Translations under genes and position numbers: made by a program
The notes under the pieces: model-generated
The model's database searches: none
The model's input: only the letters and a program-made list of their open reading frames with translations
What the model was told of the DNA's origin: nothing
Assembly: GCF_963678635.1 (NCBI RefSeq)
Contig: NC_087065.1
Coordinates: forward strand, 76,425,786 to 76,489,785
Source: Symsagittifera roscoffensis
Lineage: Eukaryota; Xenacoelomorpha; Acoela; Convolutidae
Reading direction: 5' to 3'
Length of the DNA: 64,000 nucleotides
Shown here: one piece after another, positions 1-10,045 of the stretch
How positions within the stretch are numbered: position 1 is the stretch's first letter
Layout of the letters: each line of letters opens with the position of its first letter

Positions 1-150
1 TGCCAATGCCATTCAGCAAAAGTGGCACCAAATACAAATAGACACAATTTTGCAACTATTAAAATTGAATATAACAAATCGAAAAGCATAAAAATACATT
101 GTTTAAATTATGCATTTTGAAAAATTGCAAGATACAATGATTTAGACAAA
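1..150. repeat. Dispersed repeat, copy 1 (truncated by the window edge)
   Basis: The stretch around 1-150 (CAGCAAAAGTGGCACCAAAT, then a run naming 'acaca..ttttgcaa') reappears in diverged form, same strand, at about 2117-2310. The shared text includes the CAGCAAAAGT core, the 'gacacaa.tttgcaa' block and an 'aaaattgcaagatacaatga'-like end. No coding potential is seen. It may be part of an unclassified transposon or a local duplication about 2.1 kb apart. Confidence 0.5.
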
Positions 151-921
151 TTACTGAAATCGTGATATAGTAGAAATAAATTGAGAGTTGAGGCTCTCGT
201 CAATCTTAGTGTGAAAAACGGAAAAAATTCAGACCCGTCTTTTTTCAGGGTCAACATTTTACACAGAGGCAAAGATCACTTCGCGCCACTTGCGATGTAA
301 CAGTATAGGAATAAAATCGAAGGACGCTCAAGAACTAGCAAAAAGGACTTTGAACGATCTTACCATTAAAAAACGAACTAGAAAAACGAAAAAAAAATTC
401 ATGAATAAATTCATTAGAGTTTTTTAAAGAGGTCCAAGCGCTGTTGATTTAAAGCACTCAAAAACTTTGGGCCTGTATCTTATCACTCTATTGTGTCCAG
501 AGTCTTATTTTAAGCGGTAAGAAACACTTGAAGCTTAAAAAATTCCAAGTTTTGCAACAATTAAAAAACTTAGGTCTCCCTCTAGCTCGAAACACACACG
601 CACACAAACGCTTTAAAAGGCGCAATATGAGTCGACTTAGCTGATATAAACAGATCAAAACCTATTAAGCCGTGAAAAAGGACAAAAAAAGTGAAATTTT
701 ATCAAATCGAGTTGTTAAAATTACAGCCAACATAAAAACAAATTTCGAATAGGAGGTGTATTTTACATGCTATCATTCTCAAAAAATATCTGTTGGAGTA
801 TTTCCAACAGGGAGGACAAGGATATGAATGAGTCTAGGAGATGACACTAGTGAAAAACATTTTGTATGAGAAAAAATCTGGAACCCGATTGCAATACCTT
901 GCTGATCGCAAGGGTACGAAT

Positions 922-978
922 ACGAATCATGACTGAAACAGATTCAGTATGATACCACATTTGACCCCTACGAGCTCT
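922..978 (+). repeat. CGAATCATGACTG-family dispersed repeat, short copy
   Basis: Begins CGAATCATGACTG and continues through a 'TATGATACCACATTTGACCC' block. Related copies lie near 1192, 8261, 9901 and 11116, always in the same internal order. Probably a fragment of a non-autonomous transposon of unknown class. Confidence 0.5.
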
Positions 979-1191
979 TCGAGGCAGTGAAAGTGGACTT
1001 AAAAAACACCCCAAGTCATGGTTTCACCCCACCCTCTAGGGTGATGTCAGAACAATGAAAAACGGTGACATATAAAAAAATGCGCAAATTTTGGCAAAAG
1101 AACAATGCGAAACAAAACAATAACTGTACAGATTGCTTCCGAATCCTCATTTAACTTAGACAAAAAAAATTTGGAAATTTTTCAAAGTCGC

Positions 1192-1312
1192 TCGAATCAT
1201 GACTGAAAAGGATTTTATATGATGAATCACTCGACACTTTCGGAAGAAAATATGCGGGAAAAACACACCAGAAGACAAAGTTCCTCCTCTTTTCAATGGT
1301 GGGAACAAAAAA
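1192..1312 (+). repeat. CGAATCATGACTG-family dispersed repeat, longer copy
   Basis: Opens with TCGAATCATGACTGAAAAGG, then a TATGAT-AATCACT block, then an 'aaacacacc.gaa.acaaagttcc' block ending near 'tttcaatggtgggaaca'. The same blocks in the same order recur at about 9901-10045 and 11116-11250, which defines a unit of at least 120-145 bp. Confidence 0.55.
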
Positions 1313-1935
1313 AGTAAAGGTCGGAACAAGGATATCTATATGGAATATCATGTAGACCGAATAACATGTAGACGGTCGAGGAAGAAACCAAAACACATTA
1401 CACAAGGTCGCGGAAAATAGTGGGATATTTGTCTGATATCCCCCCCCTTCCCAAAGACAAAAGCATATGATGAAACGAGGAGGAAAATAGGTTAATACAT
1501 AAAAACAGAAACGCCACCTCCGATAGGAGAACTGGCTAAATCGTGGAAAAATCAGGGAAGCCAAATGATGTCACAAGAACGGGTATCGAAGGTAACTGTT
1601 AACGTCACAAAATTTAGAGACGTTTAACAGCCGTTACCGCACATCTAAAAAGGGGACGATTTTCGGAAAAATTAAAAAAAAAAGCTATGGCATACAGAGG
1701 AGACAATAACGAAGGGAGAGTAAAAGGAAAATAAGTTATAAGGCGCAAATAAATGCAGATTTTAATTCCCAAAACAAGAAACTCCAATAAGACAAAAAAG
1801 TTAACAGAAAAACACAATAGAACAAAACTCACACGAAAAAAAAAAACGATTTTGCAAAAAAATTCATAAGGTAATGAATAGGTGCCAGTGAACTATTTTC
1901 CCACAGGGGCGGAATTGGGCTTCACAAACACTTGC

Positions 1936-2068
1936 GAGAACACGACCAAAAATCAGCTCTATGAAGTGAAAACAGAAAAGGTAGAAATCAGCCTCGAAGT
2001 GCCGGATTCGAATACGCGACCTATCAAATTTGAGTCTCACTCACTAACCACTTAGCCACGGATGCTAA
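1936..2068 (-). repeat. tRNA-derived SINE-like copy
   Basis: On the minus strand the unit starts with a tRNA-like head: an A-box-like TGGCTAAGTGGTTAGTGAG and, about 40 bases on, a B-box-like ATTCGAATCC. A non-tRNA body follows, containing 'gcctcga', 'cagctctat' and 'gtcgtgttc'. A second copy with the same head and body is at 6169-6320. The head resembles a Leu/Ser-type tRNA, but no cloverleaf was computed. RNA polymerase III transcription is inferred from the boxes. Confidence 0.6.
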
Positions 2069-2116
2069 AAATCCCAAAAACTAGCCACCAATAACGCAAA
2101 TACATATGCTCATAAA

Positions 2117-2320
2117 TTGCCATTTCGATGCAGCAAAAGTAGCTCCAAATACAAAAAGACACAACTTTGCAAGTAAAAATTTGAAATATAATAAACTGAA
2201 TGCATCCACACTAGCTTTGCATGGAAGAATTGGAAAGCATGAAGCCACATTATGTATAAATTAAGCATCTCAAAAAATGCTAGAGACATTGAGTTAGAAA
2301 ACTTCTAAATTGAGTTTTAA
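2117..2320. repeat. Dispersed repeat, copy 2
   Basis: Diverged second copy of the repeat at the left edge: CAGCAAAAGTAGCTCCAAAT, then 'gacacaactttgcaa', then an end with 'aaaaaatgctagagacattgagttag'-like sequence. The left copy is cut by the window edge, so the element's ends are unknown. Confidence 0.45.
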
Positions 2321-3426
2321 TTATAGTTTCATGGTTTGAGACATAGATTTTTTCGGTTCATTTGATGAATTTTTAAAATGCATCAACTGTATTAACTTAT
2401 TACTATTCGAACGCCAAAGCACATTCTATCAAAAAGCTCTAAAAGTGCTTCAAAATGGGACCAATATTTGCAAGTGTAAAAAATAAAAAAGGATAAATTA
2501 TGATGAAAAAAAATTTAATAAAAAAAATTCATTTTTTACATTAACAAAAAAAACTTATATATATCTCTTTACTGTTTTAACAAATTGAAGCTAGGCAAAA
2601 CTAGAGAAATATAACAAGTTATTTTATGAAAGTTAGCAGACAGCAACTCAAATTGACATAGCGAAACAATAATTTCATCTAGCAATTTCGAGCAAAACTA
2701 TCCAACAATTTGAATTTCTTAATTTCTGATTTGATAGCGTTTCTGGCTAATTTAATCCGGGTTTTTCAAATGAAATGGCTACCTTATCAAATTTTTTGTT
2801 TAGTTAGAACGCAAAAGGAAAATACTTCAAAAACTAATTGTTGTCGAAAAAATTAATAAAACAAACAAAAAAAAATGCGAAAATCAACGAACTCTCAACA
2901 GGCAACCAAAGCTTATACCTAACATGCAACCACTACACTAATCATGATTTTAACTCTGCCGTTGATGTTATAATATTGATTGCCATTTCGTCCATTCTGT
3001 TTGCGAAACTAGTACCCAGTTGCAACACCCTTGCTTATCACAAGGGTTAAAATATCCTAAAAAAACAACACGACCTAAATATGTGACTTCACGTCGCTTA
3101 TCGACAATGATAAAATCTTTCAACAAAATCATTATGCCTGATAAAATGTTAACGTTAGAGTAAAAAGTTTCTTATTAATGAAAAGTAGCGAGGGCGAAGA
3201 CGCAGGGATGAAAGTAGAAACCAATTGTACAGTACTCACAAAACTGATTAGAAACTAAATCTAAACTCTTTTGACACAAGGAAATTCAATTAATTATCAA
3301 CTAATCAGTTAGGCAAAAGAACATTGATTTAATTAAATAAAGAATGTAAATAGCACCCAGAAACTCGAATCACTCATCGCAAGAGCAAAATGTAAAGGTA
3401 TTTCAGCCCAAGGCAAACTCGCCGAT
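2321..3426. other. Intergenic DNA downstream of the myotubularin gene
   Basis: AT-rich sequence without a supported gene. It contains the hairpin CCCTTGCTTATCACAAGGG at 3028-3046 preceded by a GTTGCAAC motif; the same arrangement recurs near 881-913 and 8055-8083. The small plus-strand frame at 2838-3050 ends inside this repeat and is not supported as a gene. Confidence 0.5.
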
Positions 3427-3432
3427 TTCATT
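3427..3432 (-). terminator. Possible poly(A) signal of the myotubularin gene
   Basis: AATGAA on the minus strand about 30 bases past the stop codon. This is a known variant of AATAAA in nematodes; no canonical AATAAA was found in the first 150 bases after the stop. Confidence 0.3.
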
Positions 3433-3461
3433 TCAAAACCAGTAAAACAGGCGAGACATAT

Positions 3462-5261
3462 CTAACAGTCTCCCATTTTTTCATGAATTTTCAGTAATAA
3501 TTTCATCTTTTCTTGTTGCAATAAACTGGCTTGGATCACTAACTTTTTGTTCATTCGCTTAGCCTGCTTTGCTTTTTCCATCATCAATTTCAAGTTCTTT
3601 TCGTTCTTCCTTGAATAAAGGCCAGTCCAAGGCACGAAGCTCTCAGGCGACACTGGGAATACCATAGACCTCACTCGGTTTGGATCGTATAGCTCGTTTT
3701 TAAACCTAGAACAGTTCTTGTCATCTGACAAGTGCTGCCACAGAGACAATGTCTTTGAGAAAACTGCATTTGAAACTCTCTCCAGCTCACTGTTGCACAA
3801 GAAGTTTCCGTAAATTCCCGCGTAGGAGCTTTCAGCAAGAAATATTAGAAACTCTTCGTTGAACTCAAAGTGTGTCGGAAAGCAACGTGTATATTGCCAT
3901 ACTGCATCTAGGAACAAGAGAAAGACAGGGGCTGACACTTTTCGGGAATCCCTGGCTTTGTTCTGAACAAACAGCGACGAGTGTCGGTTCTGGAACTGAT
4001 GTCCGGCAAGAATCCACTCACGGTGGATCAGCTCCTGAAAACCTCGAATGGTTCGGCACTCTGGATCCATGATCATCTGGGCTAGCGAGGTACTACACAA
4101 GGTGGTATCTCGACCTTCGAGGCCATGTACCACTGCTGACGTGAACTCTTGATTCAACAACTGTTGCAGCAAACATGCATGAGTGATTAGGCTTCGCACA
4201 TGTTCCAGCCACTTTGATCCTTCTATAGCAAGCAAATAACTCTCCACTGATGAATGGTTTGATTTGAGCGCCTTTATGAATTTTACTAGAGAGTCCAACA
4301 AATTGGACACTCTTTCCAGAGGTCTTTGAAAATGATGGAACCTCTGCGCGTCAGTGTATCCTTCTGATTCGTAACCACCTCCTCTCACTTTGTCACTTGA
4401 AGCATCCGCCTGTGTTCTTGTATCTACAATGTAGGAACGTGGCGACATTTTGGGATCCTTTGCCACTCTGGCCTTGAAAGCAGGAGATGACATCGCGAGA
4501 ACACGTTGGTCGGCATGACATGTTCTGTTCATTGCCGTTACTAGAGGCTGACTACATCTTACTAGTGTGGTTTGCCTGGCCGCGTGATAGTAGCACACAA
4601 CAGGAAAGCGCCCGCCTTCTCTGAACTTCGAAGACTGGACTAATTCTTCGTCAGTTACAGTTACTGGAACAATTATACGTTCGGGGTAACTCAGGCACAC
4701 GCCAAAACCTTTGTTCAGATCTGAGATTCTGAACTGCATATTGTTGGCATTCTGATTCATTTTCTGCAAAGTGCTCAGAAGACTGAACATCTGCCATCCA
4801 GCATGCAAATCGTCGCACTGGTGTTGATAATGAAATGCAGGCAAGAACTGAATCTGAGTATTCATTCTCTCTTTCATTACTCTGATGTAAGAGGCCACGT
4901 CTGAGCACTTTGAACTGGTCGGGAATGTTATTTTGTACGTGTAAAAATGCTTACAAATAAGAACAACGTGAGCGTCTGGCGGTGATAGGGATTCGACTAA
5001 TGAGTCAATCAACTGGTATGAAATTCTGAATGGCAGTTCAATATTGTGCTCTAATTTCAAAATGTCCAGGGTTCTCTGTCGCGACTCCAAGGCAAGATCC
5101 CCCAATTCGTCAAAGATGACTACATGATGATATTCTGTGCAAAGGGTTCCCGTGAATTGGAGAGGCGGATTTGCGCCACTGATTTCGATTCTCACTCCAG
5201 GCACTTTGATCAATTCCAGGTCAATGTCAGACACAAAGTCATTATCATAATCGAAGGCCAT
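3462..5261 (-). CDS. mtm-9: MTMR9-type catalytically inactive myotubularin
   Basis: A 599-residue protein. Residues of roughly 1-120 look like the PH-GRAM lipid-binding domain. The centre carries myotubularin landmarks: GGRFPVVCYYH, a serine/proline-rich 'SQPL' stretch, CRTIRGFQELIHREWILAGH and APVFLLFLDAVWQ. The tail (about 550-599) is a charged coiled coil. The phosphatase loop, normally HCSDGWDRT, reads HGLEGRDTT near residue 379. The catalytic Cys is Gly, so it should be a pseudophosphatase, as in MTMR9. Known members bind and regulate active MTMR6/MTMR8-type 3-phosphoinositide phosphatases; the C. elegans pair MTM-6/MTM-9 acts in endocytosis. I chose the start MAFDY at 5261, not the upstream in-frame ATG at 5324, because an acceptor-like TTTTTAG lies 8 bases before it. 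The whole protein is in one frame without introns, unusual for a nematode gene of this size. Confidence 0.9.
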   Translation of the reverse strand: MAFDYDNDFVSDIDLELIKVPGVRIEISGANPPLQFTGTLCTEYHHVVIFDELGDLALESRQRTLDILKLEHNIELPFRISYQLIDSLVESLSPPDAHVVLICKHFYTYKITFPTSSKCSDVASYIRVMKERMNTQIQFLPAFHYQHQCDDLHAGWQMFSLLSTLQKMNQNANNMQFRISDLNKGFGVCLSYPERIIVPVTVTDEELVQSSKFREGGRFPVVCYYHAARQTTLVRCSQPLVTAMNRTCHADQRVLAMSSPAFKARVAKDPKMSPRSYIVDTRTQADASSDKVRGGGYESEGYTDAQRFHHFQRPLERVSNLLDSLVKFIKALKSNHSSVESYLLAIEGSKWLEHVRSLITHACLLQQLLNQEFTSAVVHGLEGRDTTLCSTSLAQMIMDPECRTIRGFQELIHREWILAGHQFQNRHSSLFVQNKARDSRKVSAPVFLLFLDAVWQYTRCFPTHFEFNEEFLIFLAESSYAGIYGNFLCNSELERVSNAVFSKTLSLWQHLSDDKNCSRFKNELYDPNRVRSMVFPVSPESFVPWTGLYSRKNEKNLKLMMEKAKQAKRMNKKLVIQASLLQQEKMKLLLKIHEKMGDC

Positions 5262-5285
5262 GCTCCTATCTAAAAACAACGAGCA
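5262..5285 (-). promoter_or_regulatory. Acceptor-like site (probable SL trans-splice site) of the mtm-9 gene
   Basis: The minus strand reads TTGTTTTTAG just before ATAGGAGC and the ATG. It fits the nematode acceptor consensus with A in place of C. With no upstream coding exon visible, trans-splicing of a spliced leader is the simplest reading. It would remove the upstream in-frame ATG at 5324. Confidence 0.55.
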
Positions 5286-5339
5286 GTTTTTGAGTATCAA
5301 CAACAATTTCTGTGCAAAAACCATTAGAAGATAATTAAG

Positions 5340-6168
5340 ACCTCAGCCATATCATAGTCCACTTATACCTTATACCATCAAACATCGAAAACTGTGGAAT
5401 GTCACAACTTGTAAACCGAGATAAGAACAAAGAGGGGAAAACGCATGAACAAAAACGCAACATTCGAATTTCAAAAACATATAGATGACCTTAAAGCTCT
5501 TTCACTTTCTAGAACAATTTATCATTGACTCTATTTTTGATAAAAATCAACCCAATTTGAAGAAATTCGATAACTAAATTCCACTTTTGAAACTAGAACT
5601 CGATCATGTTTTTCGTGAATTTTACACTTTGGCTGTTCGATAGTGGAGTTTGCCTTCCTTATAATAAAGGATATGAACTGAACTTAAAAAATCAAAAGTC
5701 AAACTGCAAAAATGTTATTTTGAGCCTAATAAACTAAGATTAAAATGAAAAACCAAAATTTCAAAAAATATGACTGCATAATTTAAACTATTGTCACAAA
5801 AACAACTTGCAGGAAACCTAAGAAAACTTTGAAAATCTATAAAATAACCCAAAGATAACAAACTTATCAAATAACAACATTTGATGAGTAAAAAAATTTG
5901 TTAAAAGAAAAGTATAATAAAAAGGATGCAACGAAAAATGCATCTACCCATCTTTAGTACAAAAAATCATAAAACATAAACCCGAAAAACTGAAAATTTT
6001 CAAATTAAAATTCAAATAAACAAACTAAAAACACATGTAGTACATTTACAACTTCGAGTGTCAAAAAGGTATTTAGCGTTCTAACATCCATAAAAACCAT
6101 CAAATAAGCTATGTAAATAAGCTTGGCTTGTAAAAAAAAAGCTGAAACTAAGCCGCAAAAAAAACTGG
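5340..6168. other. Intergenic DNA
   Basis: No gene seen. It contains the dispersed repeat at about 5485-5730 and otherwise AT-rich unique-looking DNA. Any promoter of the minus-strand mtm-9 gene should lie in the first few hundred bases, but I see no specific element. Confidence 0.4.
5485..5730 (+). repeat. Dispersed repeat, shared with 9325-9610
   Basis: The run from CCTTAAAGCTCTTT through 'cgatcatgtttttcgtga', 'tcgatagtggagtttgccttcctt' and 'aactgaactta' is matched in the same order at 9325-9610; the tail 'aaatcaaaagtcaaa' also appears near 11540. This defines a family of about 250-290 bp. Confidence 0.55.
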
Positions 6169-6320
6169 CCAGAACACGACAAAAAGCAGCTCTATAAAGA
6201 GCAATAAGAAAATGTAAAAATAAGCCTCGAATTAAGAATTCGGCTACGTGTCAGATTCGATCAAGCAACCTAGAAATTTTCGAATCTCACACACTAACCA
6301 CTCAGCCATGGAAGCTTAAT
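6169..6320 (-). repeat. tRNA-derived SINE-like copy 2
   Basis: On the minus strand the head reads CCATGGCTGAGTGGTTAGTG, later GATCGAATCTGAC, then the same body as the copy at 1936-2068 (GCCTCGA, 'cagctctata', 'gtcgtgttctgg'). Divergence between the two copies suggests old insertions of one SINE family. Confidence 0.6.
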
Positions 6321-7729
6321 GGATCACAAACAATAGGTGATTATAGCAAACGTGCCACGAAATGAACCCTTTTAAGGAACACTTTTTTTGCTAGTTATGT
6401 TAGAAAAAAGTTCGTTCTAATACAAAAATGCTCGCAAGCTAGTTAGTGTAATGATGCACAGTGGGATTATTAGAACAATTAGCGAAAATAGGACGCACTT
6501 ACTACATGCATATGTCGTGTACTACATACATGCTGAAATCTGTCTAGTACCCGGTTGCAACCCACATTTTTTCGCAAGCGTAAAAACAAATGAAAACTAT
6601 GATATTGGTCCATTTATTTTTTAGGCAACAATGAGAAAGGAAATATCGGTAACAATGAAAAGATCGACGCCTATATGTGTAAAATCATATTTTTCGATAA
6701 CTTTCAGCCAGAAACAGCATCACTCTTGAGAATTCCGAGCAATTTTCGAGACAAGGCAGTTAGATCACACTGAGATAATCAAAAAAATTATGGTTCAAAT
6801 AATACGCTTTGCCGATAGTTCTAGAGTGAATGAAAACCAAAAACCTATCAACGCTGCTCGAATAACCTATCAACGCTGCTTTGACAGTAAATAGATTTTT
6901 TAAAATTTTTTTGAAAGAAAATATCCGGCAATTAAGCGGACAGAAATTAAGACCATCCGTGGCCGAGTTCGAGTCCCATTTCGGTCACGGTTGGAGGGGT
7001 CATCGGCCTCAAAACGGAAGCGAGGCCCAAGATAGAAAGGAGGAAATTTGACCGGGTCAAGTAGAAAAAAAATAAATTGTGACTCAGAGGCGAAACGAAG
7101 CTTCGCACTACTTGCGATAAAACATAAAAACAGCAGTGCAAGCTAGCAGACAGAAACAAAAACTACTAAGTCCAAAAATTTTTTTTTAAAACTTCAAAAA
7201 AACAACTTAAAAATCAAAATGTTGTCTGAAATCATGTTCTCTTTGCGGAGAACACGTACAGAAACACAATCAAGAGCAATTCAAGAAAACTCAAAAAACA
7301 ATTAACAAGCAGCAACTGAGCCGACGAAAACTCAATAATTTCCCTTAGAAACGAAAATATATTTGTGGTCGTGGATAACAATGTACACTTTACTCTAAGA
7401 AGTTTGGAGTTTTGTGCGATCCAGAATGAAGCATAAAACTTATTCTTCTCTTAAAAGGATCCCACGTTAGGTCACTAAACCTATAAAAAAACGAAATCAT
7501 TTAGGCCGAATATAGTTTTCAAGCGAAAAGAAAACAAAAACAGCAAAATATACGCAATCAAGGCTAGTAAAAATTACAAATTACAGCAGTTATTCAAAAC
7601 ACTTAAAGCAACTACATTGCAAATTACGTACAAAAAATCAACTCTACGATGTGGCAACTAAGCCCACAAAATATAAGCAGACAAACTTCCAGTTCCAGAC
7701 AAATATTTCCAGTTTGAAAAAAAAGTTCC
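6321..7729. other. Intergenic DNA with tRNA-like and repeat fragments
   Basis: No gene seen. A plus-strand tRNA-like fragment near 6955-7000 has CCGTGGCCGAG followed directly by TTCGAGTCCCATTTCGG. Its A- and B-box-like parts are fused, as in a deleted SINE head. A 17-bp unit (AACCTATCAACGCTGCT) is tandemly doubled near 6842-6884. A further GAAGCTTCGCACTACTTGCG copy is at 7085-7124. Confidence 0.4.
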
Positions 7730-7805
7730 TGGTCAGATTCAAACTCACGACATTTGCAGTCCTAGGCGTATTCCTCATCTCCGGGCTAAACAGCGGACAC
7801 GCATA
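7730..7805 (-). repeat. Possible tRNA-like SINE head
   Basis: The minus strand reads TGTTTAGCCCGGAGATGAGG and, about 40 bases later, GAGTTTGAATCTGACC. These are acceptable A- and B-box-like blocks with tRNA-like spacing, but the sequence differs from the other SINE family here. It might be an old tRNA pseudogene. Confidence 0.35.
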
Positions 7806-9324
7806 GAAGTTTGAATTCATTATAAACCAAGATTCAAGTGATTCTGTTAAATAAGTTGCAAGCCCGGAAAAAAGTCGGAAGCGTAACCAAGTCCAGAAAG
7901 CCGACAAAAAAATTTTGAAAACTCATTTTTAAACCCATTGCCACTAAATCAATACGAACTGCACTTAACAAAAAAAAAACTACATAACCACTTCAACTGC
8001 AGATCATAAAATTGGAGATCCTGTGAACACAGTAGAAAACATTTTCTAGCACTAATCTGCAACAACTTTGCTTATCGCAAGGTTAAATATAATTTTTACG
8101 AAATGAGATGATTAATTCACAGATTTTAACTTAAAACATAAACATCAGTCGTTCATACGCCTTTGAGCGAAAAATCATTTCTTTGAAATGAATACAATTA
8201 CATTAAACTCAAGCCTGAATAGCAAAATTACTGGCCAACTTTTCAAAAATTTTTGCAATCCGATTTACGACAGAAAAAGGCTTTAATATGACACCACACT
8301 TGACCCTTTGCGAGCATTCTGAGAACTATCTAGAAATGGGCGGAAAAAACCAATCCTACGCAGTAGCTTTAATCCATTCTTCAGAGCGAAGGACATGCTG
8401 TTAGATGTTTTTATCCAGGCTAAGGAGAATGATTACTTTGCTACAACTGAAGCGACTATTTCAAACCAAAAGTGAGTTTAGAAACATTTAGTAGCTATCA
8501 ATTGCGGAATAATGAATTGCATAAATTTTGGAATCAATGTGCGCTTTATTTAAACCTATGAGAACCAAATTGATCAATGATTTCAAAACGCGAAACTGCT
8601 TCCCCGTCGATTACTGATTTTAAATGGATATTCAGTTTAGATTGAAGATATGAGAGCGGTTGTTGTGAAGTTGAGAGCATTTGCGCTGTGAGGGATGAAG
8701 AGAAGACAAGGCGCTGGAGGAAAAGACACAGAAGCGAAAACGAGCTTCGCACCACTTGCGTTAACACACAAACGTTGCAATAAAACAAAAAAGCTAGCAG
8801 ATAACAAATGAAACGAAAGTTACAAAGTCGAAAAAGAAAGTACCGAAAAAACACACTCACAGAAAAACTTCATAATTTTGTATCAAAATGTATTCAATTT
8901 GAAAACACGTCCAGCAATATAATCTATGGCGTTAAAAAAATCTTCAAAGACATTTAGGGAGTGACACCTCAGCCGACAAAGCTTAGGTAAATGACCGTTG
9001 AGCCGAAAACAAAACTGCAAAACTATGTTCATGTAGCATTCATTCTAGAAAATTATTAAGGCAAAACTATCTTCGGAATTACACCAAAATTCTAGCAAAG
9101 CACACCGGAGAAGAAATAGAAACCTTATATTATGTCCTTGTTAGTGTTGTGATGACAAGATCTGAACGGAAACCTAAAAATTAGGCCTTTGCAGTAGTAA
9201 TAGTACAACCAACCACAGTGTTAAACATAGCCAACTGACAGTTGGCAAGTAATTAACGTAAGGAAACAGAAAAACACTGGCTTGTTTTTCAAAAAACTTC
9301 AACTGTCGAAATTTTAAGAAAAAA
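7806..9324. other. Intergenic DNA
   Basis: No gene seen. It contains the hairpin CTTTGCTTATCGCAAGG (about 8066-8083), a short CGAATCATGACTG-family copy at 8261-8312, and a third copy of the GAGCTTCGCACCACTTGCG motif at 8727-8766. The open frames at 7644-7907 and 8546-8860 (minus) cross these repeats and are not convincing genes. Confidence 0.4.
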
Positions 9325-9610
9325 TGTAAGCCCTTAAAGCTCTTTGAATTTCAAGAACTTATGTTTGATGCTTTTAATACAAATTTCCTCAATTTGAGAA
9401 AACTGGATCAAAAAATATATTTCCGTTAGGAAATCTGAAAAAAATCCAATTTCGAAAACAAGCCGATCAAGTTTTTCGTGACTTTTATACTTTTCTGCTT
9501 CGATAGTGAAGTTTGCCTTCCTTTTAACAATGCAAATGAACTAAACTTCAAAAAACTCAAAAGTCAAACCGCGAAAAATCAAATCTGAGCGTGAACAAAC
9601 TTCGAGACTT
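9325..9610 (+). repeat. Dispersed repeat, second copy of the 5485-5730 family
   Basis: Same order of blocks as at 5485-5730: CCCTTAAAGCTCTTTGAATT, 'gatcaagtttttcgtga', 'cgatagtgaagtttgccttcctttt', 'aactaaacttcaaaaa'. Divergence is moderate. No terminal inverted repeats identified. Confidence 0.55.
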
Positions 9611-9900
9611 ACTCCAGAAAAAAACACCAACACCTACTTAAGAGTCTTCACTACGTTCATTACTCTCAAACATCAAAATTAAAGATTTTTAAAAAAATTC
9701 ATAGCGGTAATTTTTTTTTTGATTTTTCCAATAATTCTTTTGATGAAGGTGCTAAAGACAACTTAGGGCTGAAAAAAAATTTCTGCTGAATTTGCATTAG
9801 AGGCTATTATAATACCTACTCGCTCGCTCGAAATTAGACTAAAACATTAAAAAAACTGGTCATTCTCGCACTTGAAGATCTTGTTAAAAAAATTTTAATG

Positions 9901-10045
9901 TCGCCCGAACCGTGACTGACAGGGTTTTGTTACGGTATAACACTGTCAATTCCAATATTGATACCTGCTTTTGCGTTAAAAAGTAAAAAAAAATTTTCAC
10001 CATACTCAAATACAAAATTCCCCCTCCCATTTCTGTGATCCGAAC
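9901..10045 (+). repeat. CGAATCATGACTG-family dispersed repeat, longer copy
   Basis: Diverged copy beginning CGCCCGAACCGTGACTGACA, followed by the ATAACACT and TTTTGCGTTAAAAA blocks and a 'caaatacaaaattccccctccc' end. It parallels the copies near 1192 and 11116. Confidence 0.5.

Larger units (their letters stand above)
151..1935. other. Intergenic DNA with short dispersed repeats, no gene seen
   Basis: AT-rich DNA without a convincing coding frame; the open frames at 1151-1564 and 1614-1832 are low-complexity and Phe/Tyr-rich and resemble no protein. It holds a motif copy at about 264-303 (CTTCGCGCCACTTGCGATG) related to ones at about 7085-7124 and 8727-8766, a hairpin at 897-913 (CCTTGCTGATCGCAAGG), and two copies of the CGAATCATGACTG repeat. 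Confidence 0.5.

Noticed and set aside
1151-1832. Minus-strand frames of 137 and 72 residues
   Set aside because: Phe/Tyr-rich low-complexity translations of A-rich DNA that overlap a dispersed repeat; no homology recognised.
5262-5324. Upstream start of the myotubularin gene at 5324
   Set aside because: The extra 21 residues are hydrophobic and unlike the PH-GRAM start, and an acceptor-like TTTTTAG falls between the two ATGs.
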